64,000 nucleotides of DNA, from NCBI GenBank assembly GCA_026260175.1, contig JAKCWW010000031.1, positions 154,826 to 218,825 of the forward strand, read 5' to 3'. The position numbers were made by a program, and so were the translations under genes. This DNA comes from Reticulitermes lucifugus. Lineage: Eukaryota > Arthropoda > Insecta > Blattodea > Rhinotermitidae. The notes under the pieces were generated by a model that was not told where the DNA came from, made no database searches, and saw nothing but the letters and a program-made list of their open reading frames with translations. Positions 24,706 through 35,480 of the stretch are shown one piece after another (position 1 is the first letter of the stretch; the number at the start of each line of letters is the position of its first letter).

Positions 24706-24914
24706 TTGTCATATTTGAGAGATCTCACAAATAGCAACATTTTACCTTGTTCTAAGAATTTGTATAACACGCCTTATGATGAATATCGATCGAAATATGT
24801 TGCATTAAAAAAATTAAAAAGTGGTGTGTTAGACGGAATAGTGTCTATTTATATAGTTGGTACAAAGTGAAGATAACCGTCACGTGTCATTAGAATTTCG
24901 TTTTCATTTAGACA

Positions 24915-24916
<2 letters not shown>

Positions 24917-24947
<31 letters not shown>
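24917..24947. repeat. (AT)n microsatellite
   Basis: About 15 AT dinucleotides without interruption. Confidence 0.97.
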
Positions 24948-24950
<3 letters not shown>

Positions 24951-25069
24951 GTCAATGTAAACGACTCAACTTCTAGCTTCCAAATATTTATATTCTCAAC
25001 AGAGAATATTCCATAAAATTTGAGATATTTACGGCGTTCAATACAAATGTTGTTGTCTTATGGGCCTGG

Positions 25070-25345
25070 ACACAGTGTATTTCGTTAAGCGTGTAATCAA
25101 AACACACAGCGTAAACTTCAAGAAATCTGTCACGTTATGAGAACACAGCGTATCCTGTTACGTATCTAACCTAAATATATGGCGTAAACTCCAAGAAGGC
25201 TGTCATCTTATGAAAAAATAGTGTATTCCGGTACGCATCTAACCAAAATACTCGGGGGTTAACTCCAAGAAGGCCGTCATCTTATGGGAACACTGTGCAT
25301 TCTGGTATTCATCTAACCAAAACACACGGCGTAAACATCTCGGAA
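25070..25345. repeat. 73-bp tandem repeat, four copies
   Basis: gcgtaaact(t/c)caagaa recurs at 25109, 25182, about 25255 and 25329, with ctgtcatcttatg, gtatcc/ttctggtac and catctaacc(a)aaaa between. Copies differ at several sites, so the duplication is old. No coding signal is seen. Confidence 0.9.
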
Positions 25346-26445
25346 CATAGCCTCCTGATCGTGTTAATCTACGCAACTCGTAATGTTATTCAACTTCATG
25401 GTATTGAAATCAGTCATTGATTTCCTTTCTGTATTTGCTGTGTGAGAAAGCACTGAGATAATTGTGTTTTCATTTCACATGGGTCAGTAACTATGGAGGC
25501 AATAGACAAGGTCACTACAATTTCCAATTACACTGAACACACGGTTCACTGGAACGTGCATGGTGATACAACACGCAATAACCTCTACATGCACACATCC
25601 ATGCAATATTTTGTACCAACTTCATACCGTCACTTTCCGTTACCTTGCTTTCAGCGTATTGAGTTGCGTCAAATTAATATATCGCTTATACTGAATCATG
25701 TTTCTGGTCAAAGGTGAGGGAGTGACATAATGAGCAATATGAGTGAGCGAGAGAGTGATCGTTAATTAATGAGAAGTGAGTTGGTCAGTAGATAACGGCG
25801 AGTGGGAGAGTGAGTCAAAAAGTCAGTGGCGATTGACAGAGTTGCTGAATCAATTAGTCTTCGTTCAGAAACTGTGTGTTCATGAGAATATTTCGACGTA
25901 AGAGGGAGAAAATAAGAGGAGGCCGGAGAAAACAGAGTCACAAAGTCTGCACAATCTTTATCCTTGATTAAATATTATTTGGACTGTAAAATTAATGAGG
26001 ATGACAGAGACTGGGAATGTGGCGTGGACGGGAAAGCTGAAAAATCATTGAAATTTATGGTCTGAAACATTAAGTGAACAGACCAACTGGAAGATGGGAT
26101 CATGGTATTGAAATGAATCTGTAAGAAATAAGTTTGGAGGGTTCGACAGCTTTCATGTGTCTCATGATAAAAACGAATCACTAGCTACTGTTAACACGAC
26201 AATAAACGTTCGGTGATCATTAATGGGTGGACCATTGCATGGCTTAATATGAAATTATGACATTATTGTTAAAGTCATAATATATAATTAAAAATCCCAA
26301 TTTATTTTCTAGTTGTGTGAATTTATATTTCCTTAAAAAGAATTCTGCTTTTTGGAGTTACCAGTTGGTTAATCAGAACGGGAAGTAACAGGAGACTGGG
26401 GAAAACTGCATAATGGCAAGAAATAATTTATATATTAATACAGCA
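25346..26445. other. No recognisable feature
   Basis: A 74-codon ORF at 25493-25717 and a purine-rich gagtgag tract at 25735-25830. Nothing recognised. Confidence 0.5.
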
Positions 26446-26449
26446 ATCA

Positions 26450-26875
26450 AACCAAGGAGAATAAGATAGGCGGGGCATGTGGCACACAACGGGGAAAGGA
26501 GAGTATAGAGAGATGTGGTTCCGAAAGCTGAATAAAACATCGCTTGGGAAACCTAGAAATATATAGAAGAATAATAATATTAAGGTTGATAAAAAGTAAG
26601 ATGGGGTGGCGTGGATTAGATTAATCTGGCTCCGGATAGAATGAAGTGGCGGGTTGTTGTATATATTGTGATTAATTTTCGCGTTCTATAAAATGCGGGG
26701 AGTTTCTTGACTAGCTGAGAAACTACTAGCTTCCAAGGAGGACTCTGCTCCATAGAGTTAGATAAGTAGTCAGTCAGTCAGTCAGTCAGTAGGTCGGTTA
26801 GTTGGTTGGCTGGTTGGCTGATTGATAGAGAGATAGATAGATAGATTGACTGATTGATTGACTGATTTTTCAGTA
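26450..26875 (+). mobile_element. LINE type A 3' end with tetranucleotide tail
   Basis: The plus strand reads RRIR-AGHVAHNGERRVYRD (the 'RRMRWAGHVARMGEERGVYRV' LINE signature). Further on it has LAPDRMKWRVVV, then tgcggggagtttcttgacta and ccaaggaggactctgctcca, then gttagataagtagtcagtca with five CAGT units. RTE-type LINEs end in short tandem repeats, so the CAGT run is probably the tail. It continues into ttgg, gata and ttga runs to about 26870. The ORF has several stops. Confidence 0.75.
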
Positions 26876-27599
26876 GGTTACGTGGCTCAGTTATCGAGTT
26901 AGTAATAGAATGAGTGAGGAAATCATTCACTGAAAAGTACGCGAGCGAGTGAACGAGTGAATTAGAGAGCGAGCAGGTGGATACAAACTGTAACAGTTTA
27001 GGGAGAAGGTAGGAGCATTTTGTTGCAGCCCCATGAGAGTCGACAATCGCTTTGACTGCACTCGCTGTGTCGGTCCTCCTCACAGGACTCCACACCATTA
27101 CATAAAAATCAAAGGTAACGAAGCAAGAAATTGCTGCAACACTTTCACTCCCATAACAATCTGTGATCCCTCTCTATATGTAACAAAGGGACTAGGAGTT
27201 TTCTGGTTACCCAGAATCCTTTACAGTGATGGAATGAGACAGGGCAGGTCAGAAATACTGACACTAAAGAAGAAACCAACATAAGTGTTTTAAGAAGTCA
27301 CGATTTAAAATGGTAATTTGACTGAGTTACTGTCTAATGTACTCAACGTTACAGAGACACTGAGAAGGTGATAGTCGCTCAGTTACCCAACGAAATCCCG
27401 CGTATTTCATTTGTATAGAAGTTTTATTATTCGTTCACAAACCCCCCCCCACTAGTCCCTAAAATTAGTCACGTAAATCAATCAAAATCCACTTTCTCTA
27501 AGACCCTTATCAAAGTACGCTCCCATTTACTCTTAGGTCTCTTTCCTTTCAGGGTTTCTGAACACAATGCTGAACACATTTCTCAATTTAAACTGCTCA

Positions 27600-28130
27600 G
27601 ACCATCCAGCGTTCTCAACTTAACTAAATCTAAAATCAGAGGAGTTGACCATGGCACTGGTTACCAAATGGCGGCTACAAAAGTTGGGGTCAGACTGTCA
27701 GTAAATAAAGGAGCAACAAAGACATTTAATAAGCGGACATATAATCTCAAGAGTCTAAAGGAGATGACAGCTCTGGAACAGTATCAGCTTAAACTTCCAA
27801 ACAGTTTTGCACCTCTGCAGACCTTAAATAATAGTACGGACATAATAAGGTCTTGGGAAAATATTACAGAGAGAAAAATCTCAGCTAAAACGCGTCTAGG
27901 TTACAATAAAGAACTTTCCAAATTTATAGATCGAACGATGCAGAATAAATTACAATCGTTACAAGTTCCCGGGCAAATTAATGTAGATAATTATAAGGAC
28001 GTAAGCCGTGAAACTTGAAGATCTTAAAGGGAAAAAAGAGGGAACATTTGAAAGGAAAAGTCAATGAATTTGAATCAAGTAGTAAGAACAAGCGCATTAG
28101 AGACATGTGTTAAGGTTTAACAGTCTCACT
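27600..28130 (+). pseudogene. Broken LINE type A ORF2: endonuclease end to RT linker
   Basis: A 116-codon open segment (27668-28018) plus flanks. Upstream, SSVLNLTKSKIRGVDHGTGY resembles the C-terminal end of the AP endonuclease domain (SSxLDVRSFRGADCDTDHY), with its catalytic D-H replaced. Then come RLSVNK, TYNLKSLKE, NSFAPLQ, SWENI, KISAKTRLGY and LQSLQVPGQI, which follow the linker of this LINE class in order. After a stop and frameshift, KGKVNEFESSSKNKRIRDMC continues the linker to about 28130. The RT palm is absent. It was a retrotransposon polyprotein (endonuclease plus reverse transcriptase). I judge it inactive. Confidence 0.75.
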
Positions 28131-28449
28131 TAGTAAAGGGTGCTTATAGATTCCCACAGTATTTTGAACAGTTGGAAAAATCGCTTGTGCCAGACGATAG
28201 TACCCGAGGCTAATATCTTTGGCGATAAGATGGCTACTAAAATGTTTAAAAATTTATATTTTAAATAAGAAGTTGCTTAACAGTGGACAAAGTCAATCAC
28301 TTTACATATTTATAAGATTGGCGATGAAATTTACTGTCGTAATTAAACAGGCATGTCAATATCAACTATTTCACGTAATTTTCAACGTGCATTTTGATTA
28401 AATTAGCAGTATTGTAACAAACAAATGCATTTTTTGTATTTCTGTTACA

Positions 28450-28505
28450 CTTTTATCCTACATATGTTTCGGCTGTGGTCCAGCCATCATCAGGGGTACA
28501 CTACT
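28450..28505 (-). ncRNA. Hammerhead-ribozyme-like motif, left arm
   Basis: Minus strand: core CTGATGA (28487-28493), one unpaired U, stem II GGCTG (28481-28485 complement) with CAGCC (28471-28475 complement) around a 5-nt loop, GAAA (28467-28470), palindromic stem III ACATATGT, and site GUA. Outer-stem pairing (ACCC with GGAU) has one mismatch. All invariant core bases are present. The unpaired U before stem II differs from the canonical 10.1-11.1 pair. Confidence 0.5.
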
Positions 28506-28995
28506 AGCTTCACTTCACTGGCACTAGTTCATTTGGTATTATCACAAGTTATCACAAAGTTTTTGGTTTTTGTAGCTTCTGTTCACTCTCAAATGCAGGT
28601 TGTGTTCGTCTTGCGTCAAAAGCTTGAGGTATAACACTGCGGGTTGCAGTTATAAAACAGTATCTCGTTGGTAGTAGTTAAAACATTACAGTTGTTAAAA
28701 TTGTCACAACTACAACAAGACACTAGCAACAACAGGACGCGGATGTCAATATCCAATAAAAAACCATTTGTCAGTAATTTCAACAATTTTTAACAACTTT
28801 AACAACTGTAATGTTTTAACTACTACGAACGACATACTGTTTTATAACTGCAACCCGGAGTGTTATACCTCGAGCTTTTGACGCAAGACGAACACAACCT
28901 GCATTTGAGAGTGAATAGAAGCTACAAAAACCAAAAACATAGTGATGACGTGTGATAACACCAAATGAACCAGGGCCAGTGAAGTGAACCTACTA

Positions 28996-29048
28996 GTGTA
29001 CCGTGATGATGGCTGGACCACAGCCGAAACATATGTAGGGTAAAAGTG
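28996..29048 (+). ncRNA. Hammerhead-ribozyme-like motif, right arm, C3 mutated
   Basis: ccgtgatgatggctggacca then cagccgaaacatatgtaggg. This is the mirror of the left-arm copy, but the C of CUGAUGA is G at 29003. Stem II (GGCTG 29011-29015 with CAGCC 29021-29025), GAAA and ACATATGTA are kept, and the 3' GGGTA could pair with a consensus TACCC. The C3 change would be expected to abolish cleavage unless compensated. Confidence 0.45.
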
Positions 29049-29334
29049 TAACAGAAATACAAAAAGTGCATTTGATGGTTATAATACTGCTAATCATCAA
29101 CTATATTTACGCTCGTACTAAAAGTACGGCCTTCCTGGCGCGCGATTCTTACAAAACTCATAAATGATCAACAGCAATTGGTGCAGATTTCTTACACCGA
29201 GTGTCACCCAAACTGTACAATAAATTTTGAAAATACGGGTAGAAATACATTTACATCCTAAACTACATTATGGGGTTCACTGCACTGGTTTTCATTAAAT
29301 CACATTCACTCAGCAAATCTGTGTGTATAAGAGG

Positions 29335-29605
29335 ACAAAGGGCCGTGTCATGGCTCAGGCGGTTAGTCGCCGGGTTCGATCCCGGGTCAGTCGATGTGGG
29401 ATTTGTGGTGGACAAAGTGGCACTGGGACAGGTTTTTCCCCCATTACCTCGGTTTTCCCCTGTCAATTTTATTCCACAGGTGCTCTATTACACGGAAAAA
29501 CGGAAAAAACTAATAATCATCATCACAGTGTTGCACAATAAGCCTCAAGGCTGCGGTGCGTCCGTAGCATCTGCTGCGAGGCCCTTAACCATAAGAAAAA
29601 TAGAA
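29335..29605 (+). mobile_element. tRNA-derived SINE, shortened head
   Basis: The A-box-like tcatggctcaggcggttag is followed almost directly by cgccgggttcgatcccgggt (B box), so the anticodon arm is deleted. The body is gatgtgggatttgtggtgga, caaagtggcactgggacagg, ggttttcccctgtcaatttt, and it ends ctgctgcgaggcccttaacc then ataagaaaaatag. Related bodies are at 11505 and 13795. Three overlapping ORFs (70-118 codons) are chance. Confidence 0.8.
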
Positions 29606-30538
29606 CAAATTTCTATTATACACTGAGGCAAAACGTGTCACTGAATAATGTGTTTCCTAGTGTTTAAAAGCTACTGGGTTTCGTACATTGTTTCACTACT
29701 ATTCGAGCAATGTTAATGGAGTTTGTTCATTTTAATGGATCTCTGTATTATTTTGAGAACAGATTATTTACCAGCATTACAAATAAAACAGAGTTTGTTT
29801 GTGAATTGCTGAAATGTCCTGCATTTTCAATATTTTATTTTTTCGTCTCTACCAGCTTAAAATGCGAATAGAATTCAAGATTTTTAGTATAAAACTATGT
29901 GATTATATACGTATAAGGTGTTTGAAACTCTGTGAGTAAGTCATTCCAATCTTACATTTGTGTAACGGACCTAAGCATTTATAATTTCATTCCGTAATAT
30001 AATAAGGAGTGTTTCATGTTTTAAGTCACATACCTTCTTCTATGTACCTTCTGCTATAACAACAGACTGCGCATCCCAGCCGGGTACTTTCCATGCTTTT
30101 CGTAATAAACGGCGATCATTAGCGTAAGAGCGTGTTTGTTTTGGAGAGCCTGAGTGTGTTCTGCGAGATAAGAACTCAAATTCTAAACATTGGTTACACA
30201 CAATTCGTGCTTGAAAGAGTTAATCCCAACTACACAATAAAGTGAATATCACACTTTTCACGTGTTGCTCCCTGTTTGTGTGCTTGACAAACTCATTAAC
30301 AATGCAGTTTCATAAATGTAAATGTCTGTAAAATGAGAGTGCTTCAGTCAACACATCATTCATTAAAATATGCACAACATAAATGTATGGACTATATTTT
30401 CGACTTATCTTTAAGTTACACACACAGGATACGTGCAAGTATTCAGTTCTATTGATACCTTTATGTTAAATTAGAAACTTTGAAATTTCATTCTTCCTAC
30501 AATAATGGCTTTAAGACAGTCAAAACATATAACCTATA
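29606..30538. other. No recognisable feature
   Basis: AT-rich sequence with neither an ORF nor a repeat I can identify. Confidence 0.55.
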
Positions 30539-30552
30539 AACGTTTATTCTAT
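30539..30552 (+). repeat. Left 14-bp target-site duplication
   Basis: aacgtttattctat is repeated exactly at 31355-31368 and brackets the large foldback element. Confidence 0.8.
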
Positions 30553-30627
30553 ATGTAATTGAAGGCTTCCGCCGTGGTCGTAATGTTGCTTAAAAGATTT
30601 TGGGTTGTAGCCCGGCGTCAATTTTTG

Positions 30628-30682
30628 ATGTTTAACCAACGTTTCGGGAACACTTGTTTGTCCCATCTTCAGGTTCTTAAGT
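30628..30682 (-). ncRNA. Hammerhead-ribozyme-like motif, left arm
   Basis: Minus strand: CTGAAGA (30666-30672), one unpaired U, stem II GGGA/TCCC (30661-30664 with 30646-30649), GAAAC, stem III ACGT, site GUU, followed by ggttaaac. The outer stem AAC(C)/GGTT pairs only if the C3 residue is shared, so this copy is marginal compared with the right-arm one. Confidence 0.4.
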
Positions 30683-31257
30683 AAAAAGGATGCCGGGAGG
30701 TAAGGAACGTGCGTTTATATAGGAATGGGGTCCAATGGGTAGTATTGGATGGACGAGCCAATCAGGAAGAAGGGGGAGGTGTGGTGTGTTGTGATAGGTT
30801 TTGACAGGGACTGCGAGGGGTACAATGGGTAAGAAGTGGTGGGAGTATATATATGGTAGGTGGCTGTAGCCTCGGAGGAAAAATGTTCATGACGAGAGGA
30901 AGGGGAGCCAAAGTTAAAGAACCGGTACCAAGTAATCACTGGGTGGGATTGAGTGGCAGCGACTTTCCTTCTCCGCCACTCAATCCCACCCAGTGAATAC
31001 TTGGTACCGGTTCTTAGAGTTTGGCTCCCCTCCCTCCCATCATGGGCATTTTTCCTCCAAGGCTACAGCCACCAACCATATATATATATATATACTCCCA
31101 CCACTTCTTACCCATTGTCCCCCTCCCAGTCCCTCTCAAAACCTATCACAACACATCGCACCACCACTTCTTCCTGATTGGCTCGTCCATCCAATACTAC
31201 AGATTGGACCCCACTTCTATATAAACACACGTTCCTTACCTCCCGGCATCCTTATTA

Positions 31258-31310
31258 CCTATGACCCTGAAGAAAGGACAATCAAGTGTTCCCGAAATGT
31301 TGGTTATACA
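31258..31310 (+). ncRNA. Hammerhead-ribozyme-like motif, right arm
   Basis: Outer stem TATGACC (31260-31266) pairs with GGTTATA (31302-31308) over 7 bp including one G-U. Core CTGAAGA is at 31267-31273, GAAA at 31294-31297, then TGT and U17 at 31301. Stem II has four possible pairs (GGAC with GTTC, one of them G-U) after two A-C mismatches next to the core. It has the best outer stem in the window but a weak start of stem II. Confidence 0.45.
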
Positions 31311-31354
31311 CCAAAAATTGACGCCGGGCTACAACCCAAAGACTTTTAAGCAAC

Positions 31355-31368
31355 AACGTTTATTCTAT
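31355..31368 (+). repeat. Right 14-bp target-site duplication
   Basis: Exact copy of 30539-30552. Confidence 0.8.
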
Positions 31369-31369
31369 T

Positions 31370-32410
31370 GTGAAAACAGCTGTGTTGACTGAAGCACCCT
31401 CATCTGACGTATACCAGACACAATGGGATATTTGAAACAAAATTATTCGTAAAATTATTTACACCAAAGCGGTAAAAGAACCCAGCACACGTTTCGGCTG
31501 CGCCAATAAAACCTACCCGACAATTACATAAATCACTAGCTTTTAAGATAAAATCTGAGTTGGATTATAACAGAATATTATACAGCTGCATAAAGGTATA
31601 AAACATTGACTTCAAGTCTACTGTAATTAATATGAACAAGTATAAAAATATAAAATATTCCTTACGATTTTTAGTTAAACAATGTTGTTTTAGCTACTTG
31701 ATTTTCTTCCTCTTCAGAGTTCGGTAACGGTGTAATTTTATCCAAATAAAATTCATCACATATAACTGATGCTTGGTGTTTGGGCCGACGTGGACGGTGT
31801 CCGTTCTTGTAATGTAACTGTAGTCATATAAATACATTGTATTGTTCGTTGATAATTACACGTAGGTGTAGCAATGTTGTTTACATTGCGATGTTCGGTC
31901 TGGCCGTTTGTTTTAAGTGAAGTGCCAGCGATTATACCATGAGAGTGTGCTGCATGTTATAGTAGGATGACAGTGGGATCTGAATAGAGTATAGCGCCAA
32001 ACGTTGGATTTTGTTTCGAAGAAAATGCCCTTTGGTTCTAATCGTGATTTATTAAGTTGATAAATATGAAACGTTTGCATTGTGTTTATGGTGTGGCCCT
32101 TGTTAACCGTAAAATCACCTGTTTTGGATATGAATTAACGTTATGGCGATCATGTCCAAGGGTGGCACACAACTGTACTATTAAGACGAAATGTAAGACA
32201 TTCTGAGAAAAATACAAAAGTATATATTTATGGGAAACATTGAGGACTTTTTAATGTTACACATCGTCATTGCTGTATCTTAAAGCTTTATATTACATGA
32301 TTCAATCAATCAGTTTAAAATCGTTTAATGAAAGTTGTTTACAAACGGGAGTAAATAAAACTATGCTTCCTAACCTGAGTATGTGTATATACATGTACGA
32401 ACGTAATATT
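31370..32410. other. No recognisable feature
   Basis: AT-rich sequence. I see no motif, although it lies between two repeat clusters. Confidence 0.55.
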
Positions 32411-32411
32411 C

Positions 32412-32605
32412 GCATCTTTGGACGCGTCCGTAAAACTGCGAAACGAGACTATTAGTTTCGTCATGTCTGTCCGTCCATCCGTATTGAGAAACTCGACTTC
32501 CACTGGATGGACTTTCATGAGATTTGATACTTGAGTATTTTTCGAAAATCCGTCCAGAACATTCTAGTTGCATTAAAATCTGACAAGAATAGCGGTACTT
32601 TACAT
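32412..32605 (-). repeat. Interspersed repeat with antisense bogus peptide
   Basis: The minus strand translates to IKSHESPSSGSRVSQYG and TDRHDETNS, which I recall as a common spurious peptide (FHENPSSGSRVVPCG..TDRHDEANS) in cockroach predictions. It marks a dispersed repeat of unknown class. Plus-strand landmarks are gtaaaactgcgaaacgagac and cgtcatgtctgtccgtccat. Confidence 0.5.
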
Positions 32606-33154
32606 GAAGACCTATGTACATTTATGACAGTATCTCTCTGAATTCTTCTTAGAATGAGAAATGCTTCAGACAAGGCTTGTAGAGAAAATCAAAACACATT
32701 TTATATTCAATTACGTTTTTCTGAAATTCTTGCCATTTACGAGGTAGTGTGGGAAACTACGGTAGAGGCGGACAGGCCACAAATGACAATACCTATAAAT
32801 TGTAATATGAAGGGGACAATACATGCTTTCATGATGGATAACTAAGGCTAAAACACAAATTCAAAATACGTAATACTTATTTCTTTCCATGGCAAAAACG
32901 GTTACGCGAACGATCCTGAATGCTATGTTATACGTAAGTTGCCTGTCTTGTTCTTTCCAATTCCTACCACTGAAGTTATTCTGTAATTCATTCCGTAATC
33001 TTCCCTGTAGGCATACGTTCTGAGTGCAATCCGCATCCTTCATTCCCAATTTTGTGTATGAAGGAATGTTAACAATTAAATTCCAGTTTCATTTTTAAAT
33101 TCAGCTACACTACACTAGTAAAAAACGCCATATGTTGGATGAAGAAGGATGTTC

Positions 33155-33208
33155 TTAACCCTGAAGATGAAAGCACTGAACTCCTTCGAAAAGTCGGAAA
33201 TACTTATC
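33155..33208 (+). repeat. Hammerhead-like motif, stem III decayed
   Basis: CTGAAGA (33161-33167), GAA/TTC stem II, GAAA (33188-33191), then AGTC in place of CGTC, followed by ggaaatac. The C17 site is kept, but stem III and the outer stem beyond CC/GG are lost. Confidence 0.45.
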
Positions 33209-34261
33209 AGTCCAGACTTATCAGAGTCTTTGTAATATTTGTGATAAAATGAGCTCACCTTGTAAAATACAGAAACCGAGATACCGCTTTCAAACAACAG
33301 TATAACAGACGAGAAGCGGCAATGTGAGATATTACGAAGGATCAATAACGACAGGAAATAACATTACATTACCTTTGTGGTAATTCTGTGTAAACCTGAG
33401 GAATGAAATATAGCCAACACGAATAAATCAGATTACAAGAGCATTATTTGCAGGATACAGAAATGGTATATATTCAGATGTCATCCGAATGATTAATAAC
33501 CACATCATTATTCCATAATTATGTCGGGAAAATTTACAGACAGAAATACTGCATAGGTCCTTTCATAGAAAGAACACGGAAAGAGCGTACAAAGGTCATA
33601 CAAAGAATACGTAACCAGTTAATTCGCTCCCATCGCTTCATCTACACCATGAAGATCGATAATGTCCTCATATTATACTGATATAGATTAATTTAGTCAA
33701 CCAAATAATCTGTTTCGAGTAATATGGAATCAAAAATTTGAACCAGGATTTGAATAATTTTCCTCGAATATTACGGAATTACAATAGCGTCCAGTAATAA
33801 TAAATTGAATTTCCAATTATGTTGGTGAAACTCACCTTGTTCTCTTTGTCTCGGCTGACAGAGTTGTGGCTTGGCGGATAAATGTGCTAATGACCTTACC
33901 TGAAACGGAGAAAAAGTGCGTTACATGCAAATCCCATGCAGATTTTTAAAATGTGCGTATATCCCCATACAAAATAAGATAATTATTTTGAACGTTAAGC
34001 AAAAATACGTAGTCGTGGGATGGGGTAAATCTACCCAAGTAGGAGAAATAATTCCATTTCGTGGTACAATACTCTACATTCGAAAACAAATTGTGTTTGC
34101 GTATCAAATTTAATTGTAAGAGACCTCTACAAATGGCCACTGGCTCCGTGCAAGTCCTTTCCTTCTTTCTCCTTCTGTAGCCCTTTTTATAGCCAAAATT
34201 CCTTCAAACATTTATATGTAACTTACACTTTTTTATTCCAGTCACTTCAGCATCCACCTGG

Positions 34262-34318
34262 TCACATTAAGTAACCCTAAAGATGGAGAAAGTAGGTTCT
34301 TCCGAAACATCGTAACCA
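34262..34318 (+). repeat. Hammerhead-like motif, G5 mutated
   Basis: gtaaccctaaagatggagaa then gtaggttcttccgaaacatc and gtaacc. CUGAAGA has become CUAAAGA. Stem II is good (GGAgAA with TTcTTCC), and GAAACATC is intact. The 3' gtaacc looks like the expected ggtaac with a deletion. Confidence 0.45.
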
Positions 34319-34594
34319 AATATTTCACACACCATAAAACCTCAAAGACAACCATCACATACTAACCCTTATTTCCTTGTTTCACAACCACCACAAGCCT
34401 ACGGTATCATCGCATCCAAGAGTTCGTCCGTCCGTCTGTCGTTCCTGACAAGGTCAGTACCAGCTACCGGAATAAACAGAGCTGTCTTTGATACATTACA
34501 GGAGAGGTCTGGGAGCCAATGTCACGATTTTTTAAATTCGTTTATCAAGGACTACTTTATCCTCACCAATGAAGATTCAAGTCTTACGAAATGC

Positions 34595-34720
34595 CGCAGT
34601 GTAGATTAGTATATAGTTACCGACGTTTCGAAGGACCTTGCTGCCTACTGCCTCTATCTTCGGCAAATTGAGCAGCAAGATCCCGAAACGTCGGTAACTC
34701 TATATCAATCCTACCAGGCG
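34595..34720. mobile_element. Short foldback of two motif ends
   Basis: gattagtatatagttaccga plus cgtttcg (34604-34630) is mirrored by cgaaacgtcggtaactctat plus atcaatc (34684-34710), with about 53 nt between. The left half on minus is a degraded motif (ccgaagatag..ttcgaaacgtcggt). The right half retains only the GAAACGTCGGT end. It may be the collapsed remains of a longer foldback. Confidence 0.75.
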
Positions 34721-35424
34721 TCATGAGTCGCTGCCGCTGTGAAATAAAAAAAATACTAACAGGTTTACAGATTTGTTTCGAGAAGTTTCTACTCGGCCAA
34801 AGAAGAAACGCCCAAACCGTTCAGCTTGATTAGATAATGCCTTCATGATATAGCTACAGTGCCAATAGGGACATTTGAACCAGCAGTTTATAAGGTGCAG
34901 CCAAGTAGTTTTCGCGAGCTGTAATGTTTGGAACTCAAGGCACCGGCCTTCCAAACAAAAACACACAATCTTGTAATTGCCACGGAAATTCGTTCCTTTC
35001 CAATATAGCATATTTTATGGTAAATATATTTAGTTTTCTTTGATGTTTCTTTTTATACAGAGCGCTTTTGGAGATAATCTTCTTTACCTTTAATGTGACC
35101 ATGATACAACCCCACATTTTCACATTTTTTGTTCTTAGTAACAGATAGATGGCCGTCTTACCTGTTTGTATGATCGGAGGGACATCAACGCCACAAGTGG
35201 TAGGTCTATAGAGTTAACAATTTTAAAGCAACAACTCAGAAGCATATGCACCCTTTAAATGTTAAAATGAATCTTCATTATTTATATAAAGATAAAATTC
35301 GTACTTCGTACAGAATACTGTTTCAAATCTTAACGTGATTAATCCCGTTGTTTTGTAACAACAAAGCCAACCATTATATCGGCCGGACACAGATTTTAGT
35401 GATTATTAACTGCAGTTTCTACTT

Positions 35425-35480
35425 TCTTATACACAGCATGATGATGGCTGACTGAAAGCCGAAACACGTACATGTACCTG
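35425..35480 (+). repeat. Hammerhead-like motif, C3 mutated
   Basis: gcatgatgatggctgactga then aagccgaaacacgtacatgt and acctg. Stem II is GGCT/AGCC (35446-35449 with 35457-35460). Stem III can form ACA/TGT with a 6-nt loop, and the site is GUA. C3 is A (aTGATGA), so it is probably inactive. A single copy with no inverted partner found. Confidence 0.45.

Larger units (their letters stand above)
28402..29094. mobile_element. Foldback element, arms of about 300 bp
   Basis: Left arm 28402-28703 and right arm 28782-29094 are reverse complements at high identity, with a loop of about 78 nt (28704-28781). The ends pair as attagcagt..taac and gtta..actgctaat. The right arm has a 9-bp taacaactt duplication near the loop. 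Each arm carries a hammerhead-like motif with its 3' side outward. No clear target-site duplication is seen. ORFs inside (for example 28425-28634) are incidental. Confidence 0.9.
30553..31354. mobile_element. Foldback element, arms of about 375 bp, 14-bp TSD
   Basis: The left arm 30585-30957 and right arm 30975-31354 pair almost throughout, around a 17-nt loop. The ends are gttgcttaaaag and cttttaagcaac. A 32-bp non-inverted head (30553-30584) precedes the left arm. Exact 14-bp duplications flank it, suggesting retrotransposon-type insertion. Both arms carry a hammerhead-like motif with its 3' side outward. The right arm has an (AT)n run at about 31078-31094. Arm-internal ORFs on both strands are by-products. 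Confidence 0.9.

Noticed and set aside
28425-31349. ORFs inside the foldback arms and SINE (69-118 codons).
   Set aside because: They mirror each other across the arms or cross SINE boxes, so they are by-products of repeats.
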